Positions 23,897-32,682 of a stretch of DNA of 36,499 nt are shown here, in pieces. The translations under genes were made by a program, and so were the position numbers. The notes beneath the pieces are model-generated. The model made no database searches and was not told the origin of the DNA. It saw only the letters and a list, made by a program, of their open reading frames with translations. Origin of the DNA: Bacteroidales bacterium UBA1392 (GTDB lineage: Bacteria > Bacteroidota > Bacteroidia > Bacteroidales > UBA932). The stretch covers positions 42,203 through 78,701 of the forward strand of contig DBQO01000006.1 of NCBI GenBank assembly GCA_002305275.1, given 5' to 3'. The stretch's first letter is position 1. Every line of letters starts with the position of its first letter.

Positions 23897-25405
23897 ATGT
23901 CGGTATTAAGCGGCAAAATATCACAAATTATCGGCCCTGTCGTGGATGTCCAGTTTGAAATTCCCAAATCGGGCGAAGTGAGGCTTCCTGCTATAAATGA
24001 TGCAATTTCGGTCCATCGCAACGGTCACGATATTTACCTGGAAGTACATCAGCACATTGGTGAGAATACCGTTCGCACGGTTGCAATGGATAGCACCGAT
24101 GGTTTGCGCAGGGGACTCCCCGTTAAAGCACTCGGCTCCTCATTGAGTGTGCCGGTGGGTGACCAACTGAAAGGTCGTCTGCTCAACGTGGTAGGCCGTC
24201 CCATAGACGGACTGAAACCCTTAACTCGTGAAACAGAGTATCCTATTCATCGGGAGGCACCCAAATTTGACGATCTGGTTACATCGGAGGAGATGCTCAC
24301 TACCGGAATCAAGGTAATCGACCTGCTGCAACCCTACCTGAAAGGTGGAAAAATCGGACTTTTCGGAGGTGCAGGCGTAGGCAAAACGGTTATTATCATG
24401 GAACTTATCAACAACATAGCCAAAGGACACAAAGGTTATTCCGTGTTTGCAGGAGTGGGGGAGCGTACGCGTGAAGGAAACGATTTGCTGCGTGAGATGA
24501 TAGAGTCGGGGGTGATAAGATATGGCGAGGAGTTCAACAAGAGCATGGCGGAGGGGCATTGGGATTTGAGTGTGGTGGACTATGACGAGTTGGAAAAATC
24601 TCAAACTACCCTTGTGTTCGGACAAATGAACGAACCTCCCGGTGCACGTGCTTCGGTAGCACACACCGGCCTCGCGGTTGCAGAGGCTTTTAGGGACAGT
24701 GGCGGTGAAGGAAGCGATATTTTGCTCTTCATCGATAATATATTCAGGTTTGTGCAGGCGGGTTCCGAGGTTTCAGCTCTGTTGGGGCGTATGCCTTCGG
24801 CGGTGGGTTATCAGCCCACATTGGCCTCCGAGATGGGTAATCTGCAAGAGCGAATTACCTCTACCAAATATGGTTCAATCACTTCCGTACAGGCGGTGTA
24901 TGTGCCGGCAGACGACTTGACCGACCCTGCACCTGCTACGACTTTCAGCTATCTGGATGCGACTACCGTTTTGAGCAGAAAGATCGCATCATTGGGTATT
25001 TATCCCGCGGTGGACCCTCTGGAGTCCTCTTCCCGTATCCTGAATCCCAATGTTGTGGGTGAGGATCATTATGATACCGCTATGCGGGTAAAGCAGATTC
25101 TTCAGCGCTACAAAGAGCTACAAGATATTATTTCCATATTGGGAATGGATGAGCTTTCCGATGAGGATAGGCTCACTGTAAACAGAGCGCGTAAAGTGCA
25201 ACGTTTCCTCTCTCAACCCTTCCACATGGCGGAACAATATACCGGGCAGCCGGGAGTTATGGTCTCCGTGAAGGATACTATAAAAGGATTTAAGATGATA
25301 CTCGATGGCGAACTGGATGGTTATCCGGAAGCTTCGTTCATGAATGTGGGAACCATTGAAGAGGCAATTGCGAAAGGTGAAAAGTTGATGAAGCAAGTAA
25401 AATAG
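23897..25405 (+). CDS. atpD: ATP synthase F1 subunit beta
   Basis: 502-residue catalytic subunit of F-type ATP synthase. Walker A GGAGVGKT is at 157-164, preceded by the IDLLQPYLKGGKIGLF signature, and GERTREGNDL and LLFIDNIFRF (Walker B) follow. It is slightly longer than the E. coli subunit (460), as usual in Bacteroidota. First gene of the operon, where beta comes first instead of last, an order typical of this phylum. The TAG stop is followed at once by atpC. Confidence 0.98.
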   Translation: MSVLSGKISQIIGPVVDVQFEIPKSGEVRLPAINDAISVHRNGHDIYLEVHQHIGENTVRTVAMDSTDGLRRGLPVKALGSSLSVPVGDQLKGRLLNVVGRPIDGLKPLTRETEYPIHREAPKFDDLVTSEEMLTTGIKVIDLLQPYLKGGKIGLFGGAGVGKTVIIMELINNIAKGHKGYSVFAGVGERTREGNDLLREMIESGVIRYGEEFNKSMAEGHWDLSVVDYDELEKSQTTLVFGQMNEPPGARASVAHTGLAVAEAFRDSGGEGSDILLFIDNIFRFVQAGSEVSALLGRMPSAVGYQPTLASEMGNLQERITSTKYGSITSVQAVYVPADDLTDPAPATTFSYLDATTVLSRKIASLGIYPAVDPLESSSRILNPNVVGEDHYDTAMRVKQILQRYKELQDIISILGMDELSDEDRLTVNRARKVQRFLSQPFHMAEQYTGQPGVMVSVKDTIKGFKMILDGELDGYPEASFMNVGTIEEAIAKGEKLMKQVK

Positions 25406-25408
25406 GTG

Positions 25409-25645
25409 ATGAAGCTACTAATTCGTACCCCGGAATCCAATGTTTTTTCCGGTGAAGTTACCTCAGTAACTTTGCCGGGAACAGTTGGTTCCTTTCAGGT
25501 GCTGAAAAATCACGCGCCGCTCGTTTCGTCGCTTACCAAAGGTACGATTTTGTTTGTTGTCAATGAGAATGTCAAGGAAATAGCGATAGAGGGCGGTTTT
25601 GTAGAGGTAAAAGATAACATAATAAGTGTATTTATAAACATTTAA
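25409..25645 (+). CDS. atpC: ATP synthase F1 subunit epsilon, short form
   Basis: 78-residue epsilon subunit, only the N-terminal beta-sandwich (PGTVGSFQVLKNHAPLVSSL, then AIEGGFVEVKDNIISVFI); the C-terminal helical hairpin of the E. coli form, which inhibits hydrolysis, is absent. This short form is usual in Bacteroidota, and means the enzyme lacks that inhibition. GTG at 25406 directly precedes ATG 25409; ATG is chosen. 3 bases after atpD stop. Confidence 0.93.
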   Translation: MKLLIRTPESNVFSGEVTSVTLPGTVGSFQVLKNHAPLVSSLTKGTILFVVNENVKEIAIEGGFVEVKDNIISVFINI

Positions 25646-25712
25646 CTACACACTACTGACTGCAGACTATAAATTTACTACACACTACTGACTACATACT
25701 ACAGACTATAAA
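25641..25712. repeat. Imperfect direct repeat between atpC and the atpI-like gene
   Basis: Two units (25641-25673 and 25674-25712) share CTACACACTACTGACT and AGACTATAAA; the second carries an extra ACATACTAC. The 13-mer ACTACATACTACA (25691-25703) is identical to 12809-12821 after glmM. Fills the whole gap, inside an operon. Confidence 0.75.
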
Positions 25713-25723
25713 TATTTTTGTTT

Positions 25724-26143
25724 ATGAAAAAGGCGGTAAATAGATTATTGATGCTCCATACGGTTCTACTCTTTTTTTTGGGAGTTGCCGGATGGATAAT
25801 TTTGAGATTTCTTTTTCCCGGGATGGAGGTAAAATTATACTTCATTATTCCGCTCTTTTTCTACCTTATCGGTGTTGTGCTCTTTTGGAGATTTGGTAAA
25901 GTTTCGGTCGAAAATCCATTCAAAACAACAACTTTGTATATGCGTATACGTGTTTTGAAGGTACTTGTCTCAATAGTTATCATTGTTCTTTACTGGGTGT
26001 TAAATAAGTCCGGTTTCAGGCCATTTGCTATGACCTTTGCAGCCTTTTATCTGATCTACCTTGTTTGGGAAACCGCTCTTTTCCTGAAACTGGAAAAGCT
26101 GATCAAAAATAATACGCCTAAAGTTCAGCAGCAGAATAAATGA
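25724..26143 (+). CDS. AtpI-like small membrane protein of the ATP synthase operon
   Basis: About 139 residues with four predicted membrane helices (residues about 9-30, 36-56, 74-92, 100-120) and a basic, glutamine-rich C-terminal tail. Its place between atpC and atpB is kept in Bacteroidota ATP synthase operons. By topology and position it is equivalent to AtpI, the protein that aids c-ring assembly, but sequence similarity to AtpI is not evident. TTG 25718 precedes ATG 25724; ATG is chosen because it starts the basic MKKAVNR segment. atpB begins 11 bases after its stop. Confidence 0.75.
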   Translation: MKKAVNRLLMLHTVLLFFLGVAGWIILRFLFPGMEVKLYFIIPLFFYLIGVVLFWRFGKVSVENPFKTTTLYMRIRVLKVLVSIVIIVLYWVLNKSGFRPFAMTFAAFYLIYLVWETALFLKLEKLIKNNTPKVQQQNK

Positions 26144-26154
26144 TTTGTAGGTAG

Positions 26155-27309
26155 ATGAAGAAACTTCATTTAACATATAAGCCGATAATTCTTTTAATCG
26201 TTCTTCTATTTTCGATAGGAGCGAATGCTCAGGTTGATGGTGCTAATAATACTCAGACCGAAGGAGATACTGCTCAAGTTGAGGAAACCAACGACCTGAC
26301 TAAAGAAATGCCATCTCAGACCGAGAGCGAGCCCCAAAAGAAGTTTGATGTAAAGGAGTTTATTCTGCATCACCTGGCCGATTCATACGAATGGCAGCTT
26401 GTGAGTTCGGAAGATTGGCATGTTTCCATTCCGCTACCTGTAATTTTGCGCAGCAAAACGTCCGGGTGGCACCTGTTTCTCTCATCAAAAATCACTAAGG
26501 GAGATCACTATAAAGGTTTTAAGATATCCCATGAAGGAAAATACCAGGGTAAAATAGTCGAGTTAGGCAGCGACGGTAGCGAAATTCGTCCGCTGGATAT
26601 GTCGCTAACTAAAAATGCTGCATCGCTGCTCCTCTCATCGCTCTTCCTCAGCCTGATTTTCATGGGTGTATCGCGCTCCATTAGTCGCGCTCCCATGGAA
26701 GGTAAAAAAGGTTTTGTCGGGTTGATGGAGATGTTTATCATGACGGTGCATGATAGTATAATAAAACCTTCGGTAGGTAAGAACTATAAAAAGTATGCTC
26801 CATTTTTGTTGACGGTTTTCTTCTTCATCTTTTTCAATAACCTGATGGGGTTGCTGCCCATTTTCCCAGGCGGGGCTAATGTAACCGGAAATATCGCGGT
26901 AACGCTCGTTTTGGCAATGAGTACCTTTTTAGTTATCAACCTGACAGGCTCCAGGGGATATTATAAGGAGGTTTTCTGGCCGGATGTGCCTGTTTGGCTC
27001 AAGGCGCCCCTGCCGATTATGCCGATTATCGAAATTGTCGGATTGTTTACCAAGCCTTTTGCTTTGATGATCCGTCTTTTTGCCAATATAATGGGTGGAC
27101 ACGCAATTGTTTTGGGATTGCTTTCGCTGGTTTTCATAACAGTAAATATGGGTACGGCTATCAACTCATCAATGACGATAGTCTCACTTCTTTTTACCGT
27201 TTTTATATTTTTTTTGGAGCTGTTGGTGGCCTTTATACAAGCCTATGTCTTTACGTTGCTCTCATCGGTATTTATAGGGATGGCACAACATGAAACACAC
27301 CATGAATAA
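26155..27309 (+). CDS. atpB: ATP synthase F0 subunit a, with N-terminal signal peptide
   Basis: 384 residues, more than 100 longer than E. coli subunit a. The extra part is a signal peptide (about residues 1-25, ending IGANAQ) and a periplasmic domain of about 130 residues rich in Q, E and T at first. The core begins near residue 155. The essential stator arginine is in ALMIRLFANIMGGH (Arg about 307), next to the c-ring. The extended form is characteristic of Bacteroidota. The call as subunit a is certain; the role of the extension is unknown. Confidence 0.96.
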   Translation: MKKLHLTYKPIILLIVLLFSIGANAQVDGANNTQTEGDTAQVEETNDLTKEMPSQTESEPQKKFDVKEFILHHLADSYEWQLVSSEDWHVSIPLPVILRSKTSGWHLFLSSKITKGDHYKGFKISHEGKYQGKIVELGSDGSEIRPLDMSLTKNAASLLLSSLFLSLIFMGVSRSISRAPMEGKKGFVGLMEMFIMTVHDSIIKPSVGKNYKKYAPFLLTVFFFIFFNNLMGLLPIFPGGANVTGNIAVTLVLAMSTFLVINLTGSRGYYKEVFWPDVPVWLKAPLPIMPIIEIVGLFTKPFALMIRLFANIMGGHAIVLGLLSLVFITVNMGTAINSSMTIVSLLFTVFIFFLELLVAFIQAYVFTLLSSVFIGMAQHETHHE

Positions 27310-27348
27310 TTAAATATTAATTAAATAATTACATTAAAACAATTGATT

Positions 27349-27591
27349 ATGAACTTACTTTTTTCTGTTTTACAAGCAGGTGTTGTGGGAGCCTGGGCAC
27401 CCGCAGCAGCAGTCGCGCTCACTGTTTTAGGCGCTGCCTTCGGTATAGGAACAATTGGAAAATCAGCGATGGAAGCTATCGCAAGACAACCGCAATCAGC
27501 TTCGGATGTTAGAACATCTATGATTATTGTGGCAGCTCTCATAGAGGGTGTTGCGCTATTTGCAATAGTTGTTTGCGGTTTCATTCTTTAA
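27349..27591 (+). CDS. atpE: ATP synthase F0 subunit c
   Basis: 80-residue proteolipid of two membrane helices joined by the polar loop ARQPQ. Helix 1 has GAAFGIGTIGKSA. The ion-binding carboxylate is Glu66 in AALIEGVALFA on helix 2. The glutamine of helix 1 and the ES/T pair that mark sodium-binding c subunits are not seen, so proton coupling is the likelier reading (inference). Frame opens at TTG 27343; ATG 27349 is chosen. Confidence 0.95.
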   Translation: MNLLFSVLQAGVVGAWAPAAAVALTVLGAAFGIGTIGKSAMEAIARQPQSASDVRTSMIIVAALIEGVALFAIVVCGFIL

Positions 27592-27603
27592 GATTACTAG
27601 AAT

Positions 27604-28107
27604 ATGTCGTTACTGACGCCCGAACCGGGTTTGCTTTTTTGGATGTCTATTGCATTCGGTATAACTCTGTTTATACTGATTAAATTTGCTCTTCCGCCAA
27701 TTTTGAAAGCGGTGGAAAAGCGAAAAACTTATGTGGACGAATCTATCCTCGAGGCTAAAAAAGTGAAGGAAGAATTGGAACACGTGAAAGAAATAGGCGA
27801 ATCCTTATTGGTTGAAACTCGAAAACAACAAGCCGAGATGATCAAAGAGGCATCAAAAATACAGGAGCAGATGCTTCAGGATGCCCGTGAAAAAGCCGGT
27901 TTGGAATCTGAAAAAATCATCGGCGTTGCACGTAAACAAATTCAATCGGAAAAAGAAATAGCCCTTCAAAGTATTCGTGAAGAGGTTGCCAAGCTCTCTA
28001 TCGACTTAACTGAAAAGATTCTCAAAGAGGAGTTAAGTACGGATAAAGAACAAATGAAAATGATCGACAGATTGTTAGACGAAATTGAAATCACTTCTCC
28101 TCAATAG
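27604..28107 (+). CDS. atpF: ATP synthase F0 subunit b
   Basis: 167 residues: one N-terminal membrane helix (LLFWMSIAFGITLFILIKFAL, about residues 9-28), then a long charged coiled coil (KAVEKRK... KEELEHVKEIGE) which forms the peripheral stalk joining the membrane part to F1. Usual length. 12 bases after the atpE stop. Confidence 0.96.
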   Translation: MSLLTPEPGLLFWMSIAFGITLFILIKFALPPILKAVEKRKTYVDESILEAKKVKEELEHVKEIGESLLVETRKQQAEMIKEASKIQEQMLQDAREKAGLESEKIIGVARKQIQSEKEIALQSIREEVAKLSIDLTEKILKEELSTDKEQMKMIDRLLDEIEITSPQ

Positions 28108-28110
28108 TTT

Positions 28111-28650
28111 ATGAATACAGGGTTAATTTCTACGCGCTACGCTACCGCTTTGTTGAAATATTCCGTTGAGTTAAATCAACAGAAAGAGGTCTATTCCGCA
28201 CTGAGGTTCTTTTTGAAAGTATACGGGAATGTGCTGGAATTGAGGAAAGCACTACATACGAATTCCATGACCAAAAGTGATAAAAAGAAGATATTCATTG
28301 CTGCATGCGGCGGAAATGTGCCCTCTTCTTTAAGCGAAATGATTGAACTTGTTATGAAAAATGAGAGGCATGGGCTTATTAACAGCATTGCGTTGCGCTA
28401 TATTGACCTGTATCGAGAGCAATTTAATATACAACACGGGAAATTGGTGACTGCCATTCCCTTGGATGATAAAACTAAAGAGCGTTTTATAAAACGAATA
28501 GAGAGTATCATCAATAAAGAGTTAGAGATTGAAACCGAAGTTGATCCCGATATTATCGGTGGGTTTCTTCTCTATTTGGACGATCAACGGTTGGATGCGA
28601 GCATTTCCGGTCAATTGAATCGCATAAGAAGTGAATTTAAACACTTGTAA
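28111..28650 (+). CDS. atpH: ATP synthase F1 subunit delta
   Basis: 179-residue stalk subunit with the helical N-domain (TGLISTRYATALLKYSVE) and the C-terminal GGFLLYLDDQRLDASISG motif of the family. It links b to the top of F1. 3 bases after atpF. Followed by a 37-base gap before atpA. Confidence 0.96.
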   Translation: MNTGLISTRYATALLKYSVELNQQKEVYSALRFFLKVYGNVLELRKALHTNSMTKSDKKKIFIAACGGNVPSSLSEMIELVMKNERHGLINSIALRYIDLYREQFNIQHGKLVTAIPLDDKTKERFIKRIESIINKELEIETEVDPDIIGGFLLYLDDQRLDASISGQLNRIRSEFKHL

Positions 28651-28687
28651 TTGATGATAATCGTTACAAATAGGAAATAATATAATT

Positions 28688-30277
28688 ATGAGCGAGAATA
28701 GAATTAAAATAGGTGAAATTTCCGAAGTGTTGCGCATGCAACTAAAAGGAATTGACACGGACGTACAATACGATGAAACAGGCGTTGTGATGAGTGTAAG
28801 CGATGGTGTTGCCCGTATTTTCGGATTACGCAATGCTGAGTCAAGCGAACTGTTGGAGTTTGAAAACGGCATGCAGGCCATCGTTATGAACTTGGAGGAA
28901 GATAATGTCGGTGCCATCCTGTTAGGCTCTTCAAGTGAGATCAAAGAGGGTAGTGTTGTCAGGCGCACAAAACGAGTGGCATCGCTTTTCGTAGGGGAGT
29001 CCATGCTCGGACGTGTTATTTCGCCTATTGGTACCCCGCTAGACGGAAAAGGTGTGATTAAAGGTGACTTAGTTGAGATGCCTCTTGAGCGCAAAGCACC
29101 AGGTGTGGTTTTTCGTCAGCCTGTCAGCAAACCATTGCAAACGGGTTTGAAAGCAATTGATGCTATGATTCCCATCGGACACGGACAAAGGGAGTTGATT
29201 ATAGGTGACAGACAAACGGGTAAAACGAGTATTGCCATTGACACCATTCTCAATCAACGTAAACATTATGAAGAGGGTAACCCTGTTTATTGTGTTTATG
29301 TTGCGGTAGGACAAAAAGGGTCTTCAGTGGCTTCTATTTTGAAAACACTCACCGAACATGGTGCCATGGATTACACTGTTATAGTTCTGGCATCGGGCTC
29401 CGATTCAGCTGCTTTGCGCTATATTGCCCCCTTTGCCGGAGCAGCCATAGGGGAGTATTTCCGTGATACGGGGCGTCATGCTCTTGTGGTGTATGATGAC
29501 TTGTCTAAACAGGCAGTAGCTTATCGTGAAGTTTCGCTTATTCTGCGTCGTCCTTCTGGACGTGAAGCTTATCCGGGCGATATTTTCTACTTACACTCCC
29601 GTCTGTTGGAAAGAGCTGCAAATATAATTTCGCAACATGAGGTTGCGGTAAATATGAATGATTTGCCGGCAGGGTTGAAAGGTAAAGTGACAGGCGGTGG
29701 CTCTCTTACAGCTCTACCTATTGTGGAAACGCAGGCAGGAGACGTTTCGGCCTATATCCCAACTAACGTAATTTCGATTACAGACGGACAGATATTCTTA
29801 GAGACCGATTTATTTAATAGAGGTATTCGTCCCGCCATTAACGTTGGTATTTCAGTTTCTCGTGTAGGAGGAAATGCTCAAATTAAAGCTATGAAGAAAG
29901 TAGCCGGATCATTGAAAATTGACCAGGCACAATATCACGAGTTAGCGGCTTTTACAAAATTTGGTGGAGATCTGGATGCAGTAACCATGATGACCATAGA
30001 CAAAGGTCAGAAAAATGAGCAATTGCTGGTTCAAAGAGTTAACAGTCCAATGCCGGTTGAACATCAAATTGCAATATTGTATTGTGGAGTAAATGCTCTA
30101 TTGAAAGATATTTCCACCGATCAAGTACAGCTCTTTGAAAAAGAGTTTTTGAATAGTTTGGAGTCCAGATATAGAGAAGAGGTCTTGGAACCCTTAAAGA
30201 GGGGGGAGATCAACGATCAAATCACGACTATTCTTGAGAAGGTCGCTGCCGAAACGATAACCATGGTAAAATTGTGA
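28688..30277 (+). CDS. atpA: ATP synthase F1 subunit alpha
   Basis: 529 residues, the non-catalytic nucleotide-binding subunit. Walker A GDRQTGKT at 173-180, preceded by AIDAMIPIGHGQRELI, and ALRYIAPFAGAAIGEYFRD and LVVYDDLSKQA follow. Complete length. 6 bases before atpG. Confidence 0.98.
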   Translation: MSENRIKIGEISEVLRMQLKGIDTDVQYDETGVVMSVSDGVARIFGLRNAESSELLEFENGMQAIVMNLEEDNVGAILLGSSSEIKEGSVVRRTKRVASLFVGESMLGRVISPIGTPLDGKGVIKGDLVEMPLERKAPGVVFRQPVSKPLQTGLKAIDAMIPIGHGQRELIIGDRQTGKTSIAIDTILNQRKHYEEGNPVYCVYVAVGQKGSSVASILKTLTEHGAMDYTVIVLASGSDSAALRYIAPFAGAAIGEYFRDTGRHALVVYDDLSKQAVAYREVSLILRRPSGREAYPGDIFYLHSRLLERAANIISQHEVAVNMNDLPAGLKGKVTGGGSLTALPIVETQAGDVSAYIPTNVISITDGQIFLETDLFNRGIRPAINVGISVSRVGGNAQIKAMKKVAGSLKIDQAQYHELAAFTKFGGDLDAVTMMTIDKGQKNEQLLVQRVNSPMPVEHQIAILYCGVNALLKDISTDQVQLFEKEFLNSLESRYREEVLEPLKRGEINDQITTILEKVAAETITMVKL

Positions 30278-30283
30278 TTTTTA

Positions 30284-31168
30284 ATGGCGCAATTAAAAGA
30301 TATAAAAACCAGGCTTCAAACCGTCAAATCTACTCAAAAGATTACATCGGCAATGATGTTGGTGGCTTCGGCAAAGTTGAGGAAAACTCAGCGTTTGCTG
30401 GATAATCTGGAACCTTATGTAGAGGGGTTACGCAGGATTTATAATCTTATTTTAGTGCAAACAGAAAATTTCCACTCACCTTTGATTGAGGATCGACCGG
30501 TCAAGCGTGTAGCTCTTGTTGTTTTCTCATCAAATTCGGGATTGGCAGGGCGTTTCAATCATGTTGTTTCAACAGAGTTGCTGCAAGCGGTGGAAAGTTA
30601 CAAATCTCTGGGAGAATCCAATATTTTACTCTATTCATTTGGAGATAGGGGAGTAAGAGAAGCCTTGAAGAGAGGCGTAGTCCACTATCAAGGTAGATAT
30701 CAATCTATTGCAGATAAGCCCTCCCTGGAGAATATAAAGCCTATTTGTGAGGATTTGATAAATAAGTTCATAGAAAAAGAGGTCGATAAAGTGGAGCTCA
30801 TATATCATCATTTTCTAACTAAGGGTACGCAAGTGATGACACGAGACACTCTATTGCCGTTGCAGGTCCAAAAAACGGTAACGGAAGAGGGAGAATTTGA
30901 GGAGAAATTGCTGGAAAAGTATATTATTGAGCCCGATAGCGAGCCTATTTTAACGGAGTTGACTCCATTATTGATTCATTTGAAATTGTTTGCCGCACAC
31001 ACTGATTCCTTGGTTTCGGAACATATTGCAAGAATGACTGCCATGCAGATAGCCACCGATAATGCAGATGAATTGGTTGATGAACTCACCCTGGAGTACA
31101 ACAAACTTCGTCAACAGGCAATTACTGCAGAGTTGCTGGATATTATGGGAGGCTCTTTTGACAGGTAA
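30284..31168 (+). CDS. atpG: ATP synthase F1 subunit gamma
   Basis: 294-residue central shaft subunit. N-terminal coiled-coil helix LKDIKTRLQTVKSTQKITSA and MLVASAKLRKTQ, and C-terminal helix with ARMTAMQIATDNADELVDE (both family signatures). Last gene of the ATP synthase operon. Its TAA stop is only 2 bases from the stop of the convergent helical protein gene, so no terminator fits between them. Confidence 0.97.
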   Translation: MAQLKDIKTRLQTVKSTQKITSAMMLVASAKLRKTQRLLDNLEPYVEGLRRIYNLILVQTENFHSPLIEDRPVKRVALVVFSSNSGLAGRFNHVVSTELLQAVESYKSLGESNILLYSFGDRGVREALKRGVVHYQGRYQSIADKPSLENIKPICEDLINKFIEKEVDKVELIYHHFLTKGTQVMTRDTLLPLQVQKTVTEEGEFEEKLLEKYIIEPDSEPILTELTPLLIHLKLFAAHTDSLVSEHIARMTAMQIATDNADELVDELTLEYNKLRQQAITAELLDIMGGSFDR

Positions 31169-31170
31169 CT

Positions 31171-32595
31171 TTATTTTAATAAGTTCCTCTTTACCTCCTT
31201 CATTTCATCGTATAGAAATTTTCCTAACTTATCTATCATGTTAAGCATTCGCCTTGAACGATAGTTATTGTTCATCATCGGCTTTACGGATTTAACGATT
31301 GACGATACCAATTTATCCCGATCTATTTTCCCCTCCATATACTCTGAGAGGTAGTAATAGTTTTCTATAATAGGCAAATAATCAGGTCTGTCAACTCTCT
31401 GTTTTTCTTTAAGCAGGAGATTATATCGTTTGCAGATTGAGATTACTCTACCATATTTTTCGGCATTAATCAGTGCGAAAAGATAAGTGGTGCAGTATAG
31501 GTGCCAGCGATGCTCAAAAATCTCTTTTCGGTAGGCTGTAAAATATTGAGAAGCATAATATACCGCTTCTTCAATTTGTTTGTTGGCTATGAAGGTAAGT
31601 ATGTAAAATGATGCAAAACCGATTTTATAATAATTGTTGTTGGTGTTTTTCAACTCAGGGATGGAATTACGCATCAACTCTAAAGCTTCACGATTTTTTT
31701 CCTGTTTCAAAAGTACCCCGCACAAATTTATGAGGTAAAAAAGGTAATCGCTGTTCTTGTTTTGTATGGAGAGATAACCGTATTTTTCCGCCTCTTCCAG
31801 TTCATTAAGTTTGGAGTGCATCATAGTACGATTAGCGTAATAATTTGACAGAATACGTTTCGAGTAAAATACAGGCGTTTTAAAGAAATCATCCAGATGT
31901 TGATACACCACAAATTGTTTGTCAAACTCCCTATTGTTATAGTAATGTATTGTTAGTCTTACTACTGCCCGGTATCTCGTATATCCATCCAATGTTTCAT
32001 CAAAAAATATTTCCCAAAGGAAATTTTCAATACTCTCTTTTTCTTCCGGTAGGAACTCTATTCTCTTAACAATTCTTGCCGTAACATTGTCCAGCTCAAT
32101 ATTCAGATTTTTTAGTTTGAGATATTGATAATGATGAACTTCAAGAAAATCGGTTACCACCTTATTGTATTTTGTACGGTTCCGTACCATAAGATAATCG
32201 CGGTAATACTGTAAAAGTTCGTAGAATCGGATGTAGTTATAGTTCGTGGGTTGCATTTTATTCATGTTGCTCAAAATCACCGCTTCATCCGAAGGAACAA
32301 TCACGTCAGTCAAGATTTTTTTCTCAGTTTCAATCAGCCAATCGAAGAAATAGTCTACGTCAATTTTGAGCAAAGTCTCTGTGATCCATTTTTTCAGGTA
32401 GGAATACGTACGTTTATCAATGTTCTCGTCAAAGGGTTTCCGTTGTTTCCCACTGGATGTGTTATTGTAGAATATTTGTTTCAATATCCTTAAATTCAGT
32501 GGCTTAGAAAACTCCTGTACAGCCATCAGATACTCCAGTTCATGCGGAAAAAGGGTATTGGCAAAATCAGTAAATATTGAAAGTTTCGGACGCAT
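31171..32595 (-). CDS. Unknown helical, TPR-like protein
   Basis: About 474 residues, no signal peptide or membrane segment, no recognised named family. Sequence is mainly helical with aromatic/tyrosine-rich repeats such as LNELEEAEKYGYLSIQ, SDYLFYLINLCGVLLKQEKN and REALELMRNSIPELKN, which look like TPR units (about residues 250-400). A longer frame begins at ATG 32646, but that lies within the loop of a transcription terminator; ATG 32595 (MRPKLSIFTDFANTLFP) is chosen. It converges on atpG. Function unknown; a protein-interaction role is a guess from the repeat pattern. Confidence 0.7.
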   Translation of the reverse strand: MRPKLSIFTDFANTLFPHELEYLMAVQEFSKPLNLRILKQIFYNNTSSGKQRKPFDENIDKRTYSYLKKWITETLLKIDVDYFFDWLIETEKKILTDVIVPSDEAVILSNMNKMQPTNYNYIRFYELLQYYRDYLMVRNRTKYNKVVTDFLEVHHYQYLKLKNLNIELDNVTARIVKRIEFLPEEKESIENFLWEIFFDETLDGYTRYRAVVRLTIHYYNNREFDKQFVVYQHLDDFFKTPVFYSKRILSNYYANRTMMHSKLNELEEAEKYGYLSIQNKNSDYLFYLINLCGVLLKQEKNREALELMRNSIPELKNTNNNYYKIGFASFYILTFIANKQIEEAVYYASQYFTAYRKEIFEHRWHLYCTTYLFALINAEKYGRVISICKRYNLLLKEKQRVDRPDYLPIIENYYYLSEYMEGKIDRDKLVSSIVKSVKPMMNNNYRSRRMLNMIDKLGKFLYDEMKEVKRNLLK

Positions 32596-32624
32596 CTTAG
32601 GTATTTTCGAGACTTTAAAGATAT

Positions 32625-32655
32625 AAAAAAAGCGTGTCCAAACCATGACACGCTT
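32625..32655 (-). terminator. Intrinsic terminator of the hydrolase transcript
   Basis: Perfect 9-bp stem (32630-32638 with 32647-32655), 8-base loop, then on the minus strand a run of seven T (32631-32625). It lies 28 bases after the hydrolase stop and about 30 bases ahead of the next gene's start. Confidence 0.85.
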
Positions 32656-32682
32656 CTTAAATATTAATTATTAAACACCCAA

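Noticed and set aside
32596..32646. Longer start (ATG 32646) for the TPR-like protein
   Set aside because: The ATG is in the loop of a perfect terminator hairpin; the added residues include the hairpin sequence and a T-run-coded FFYIF stretch.
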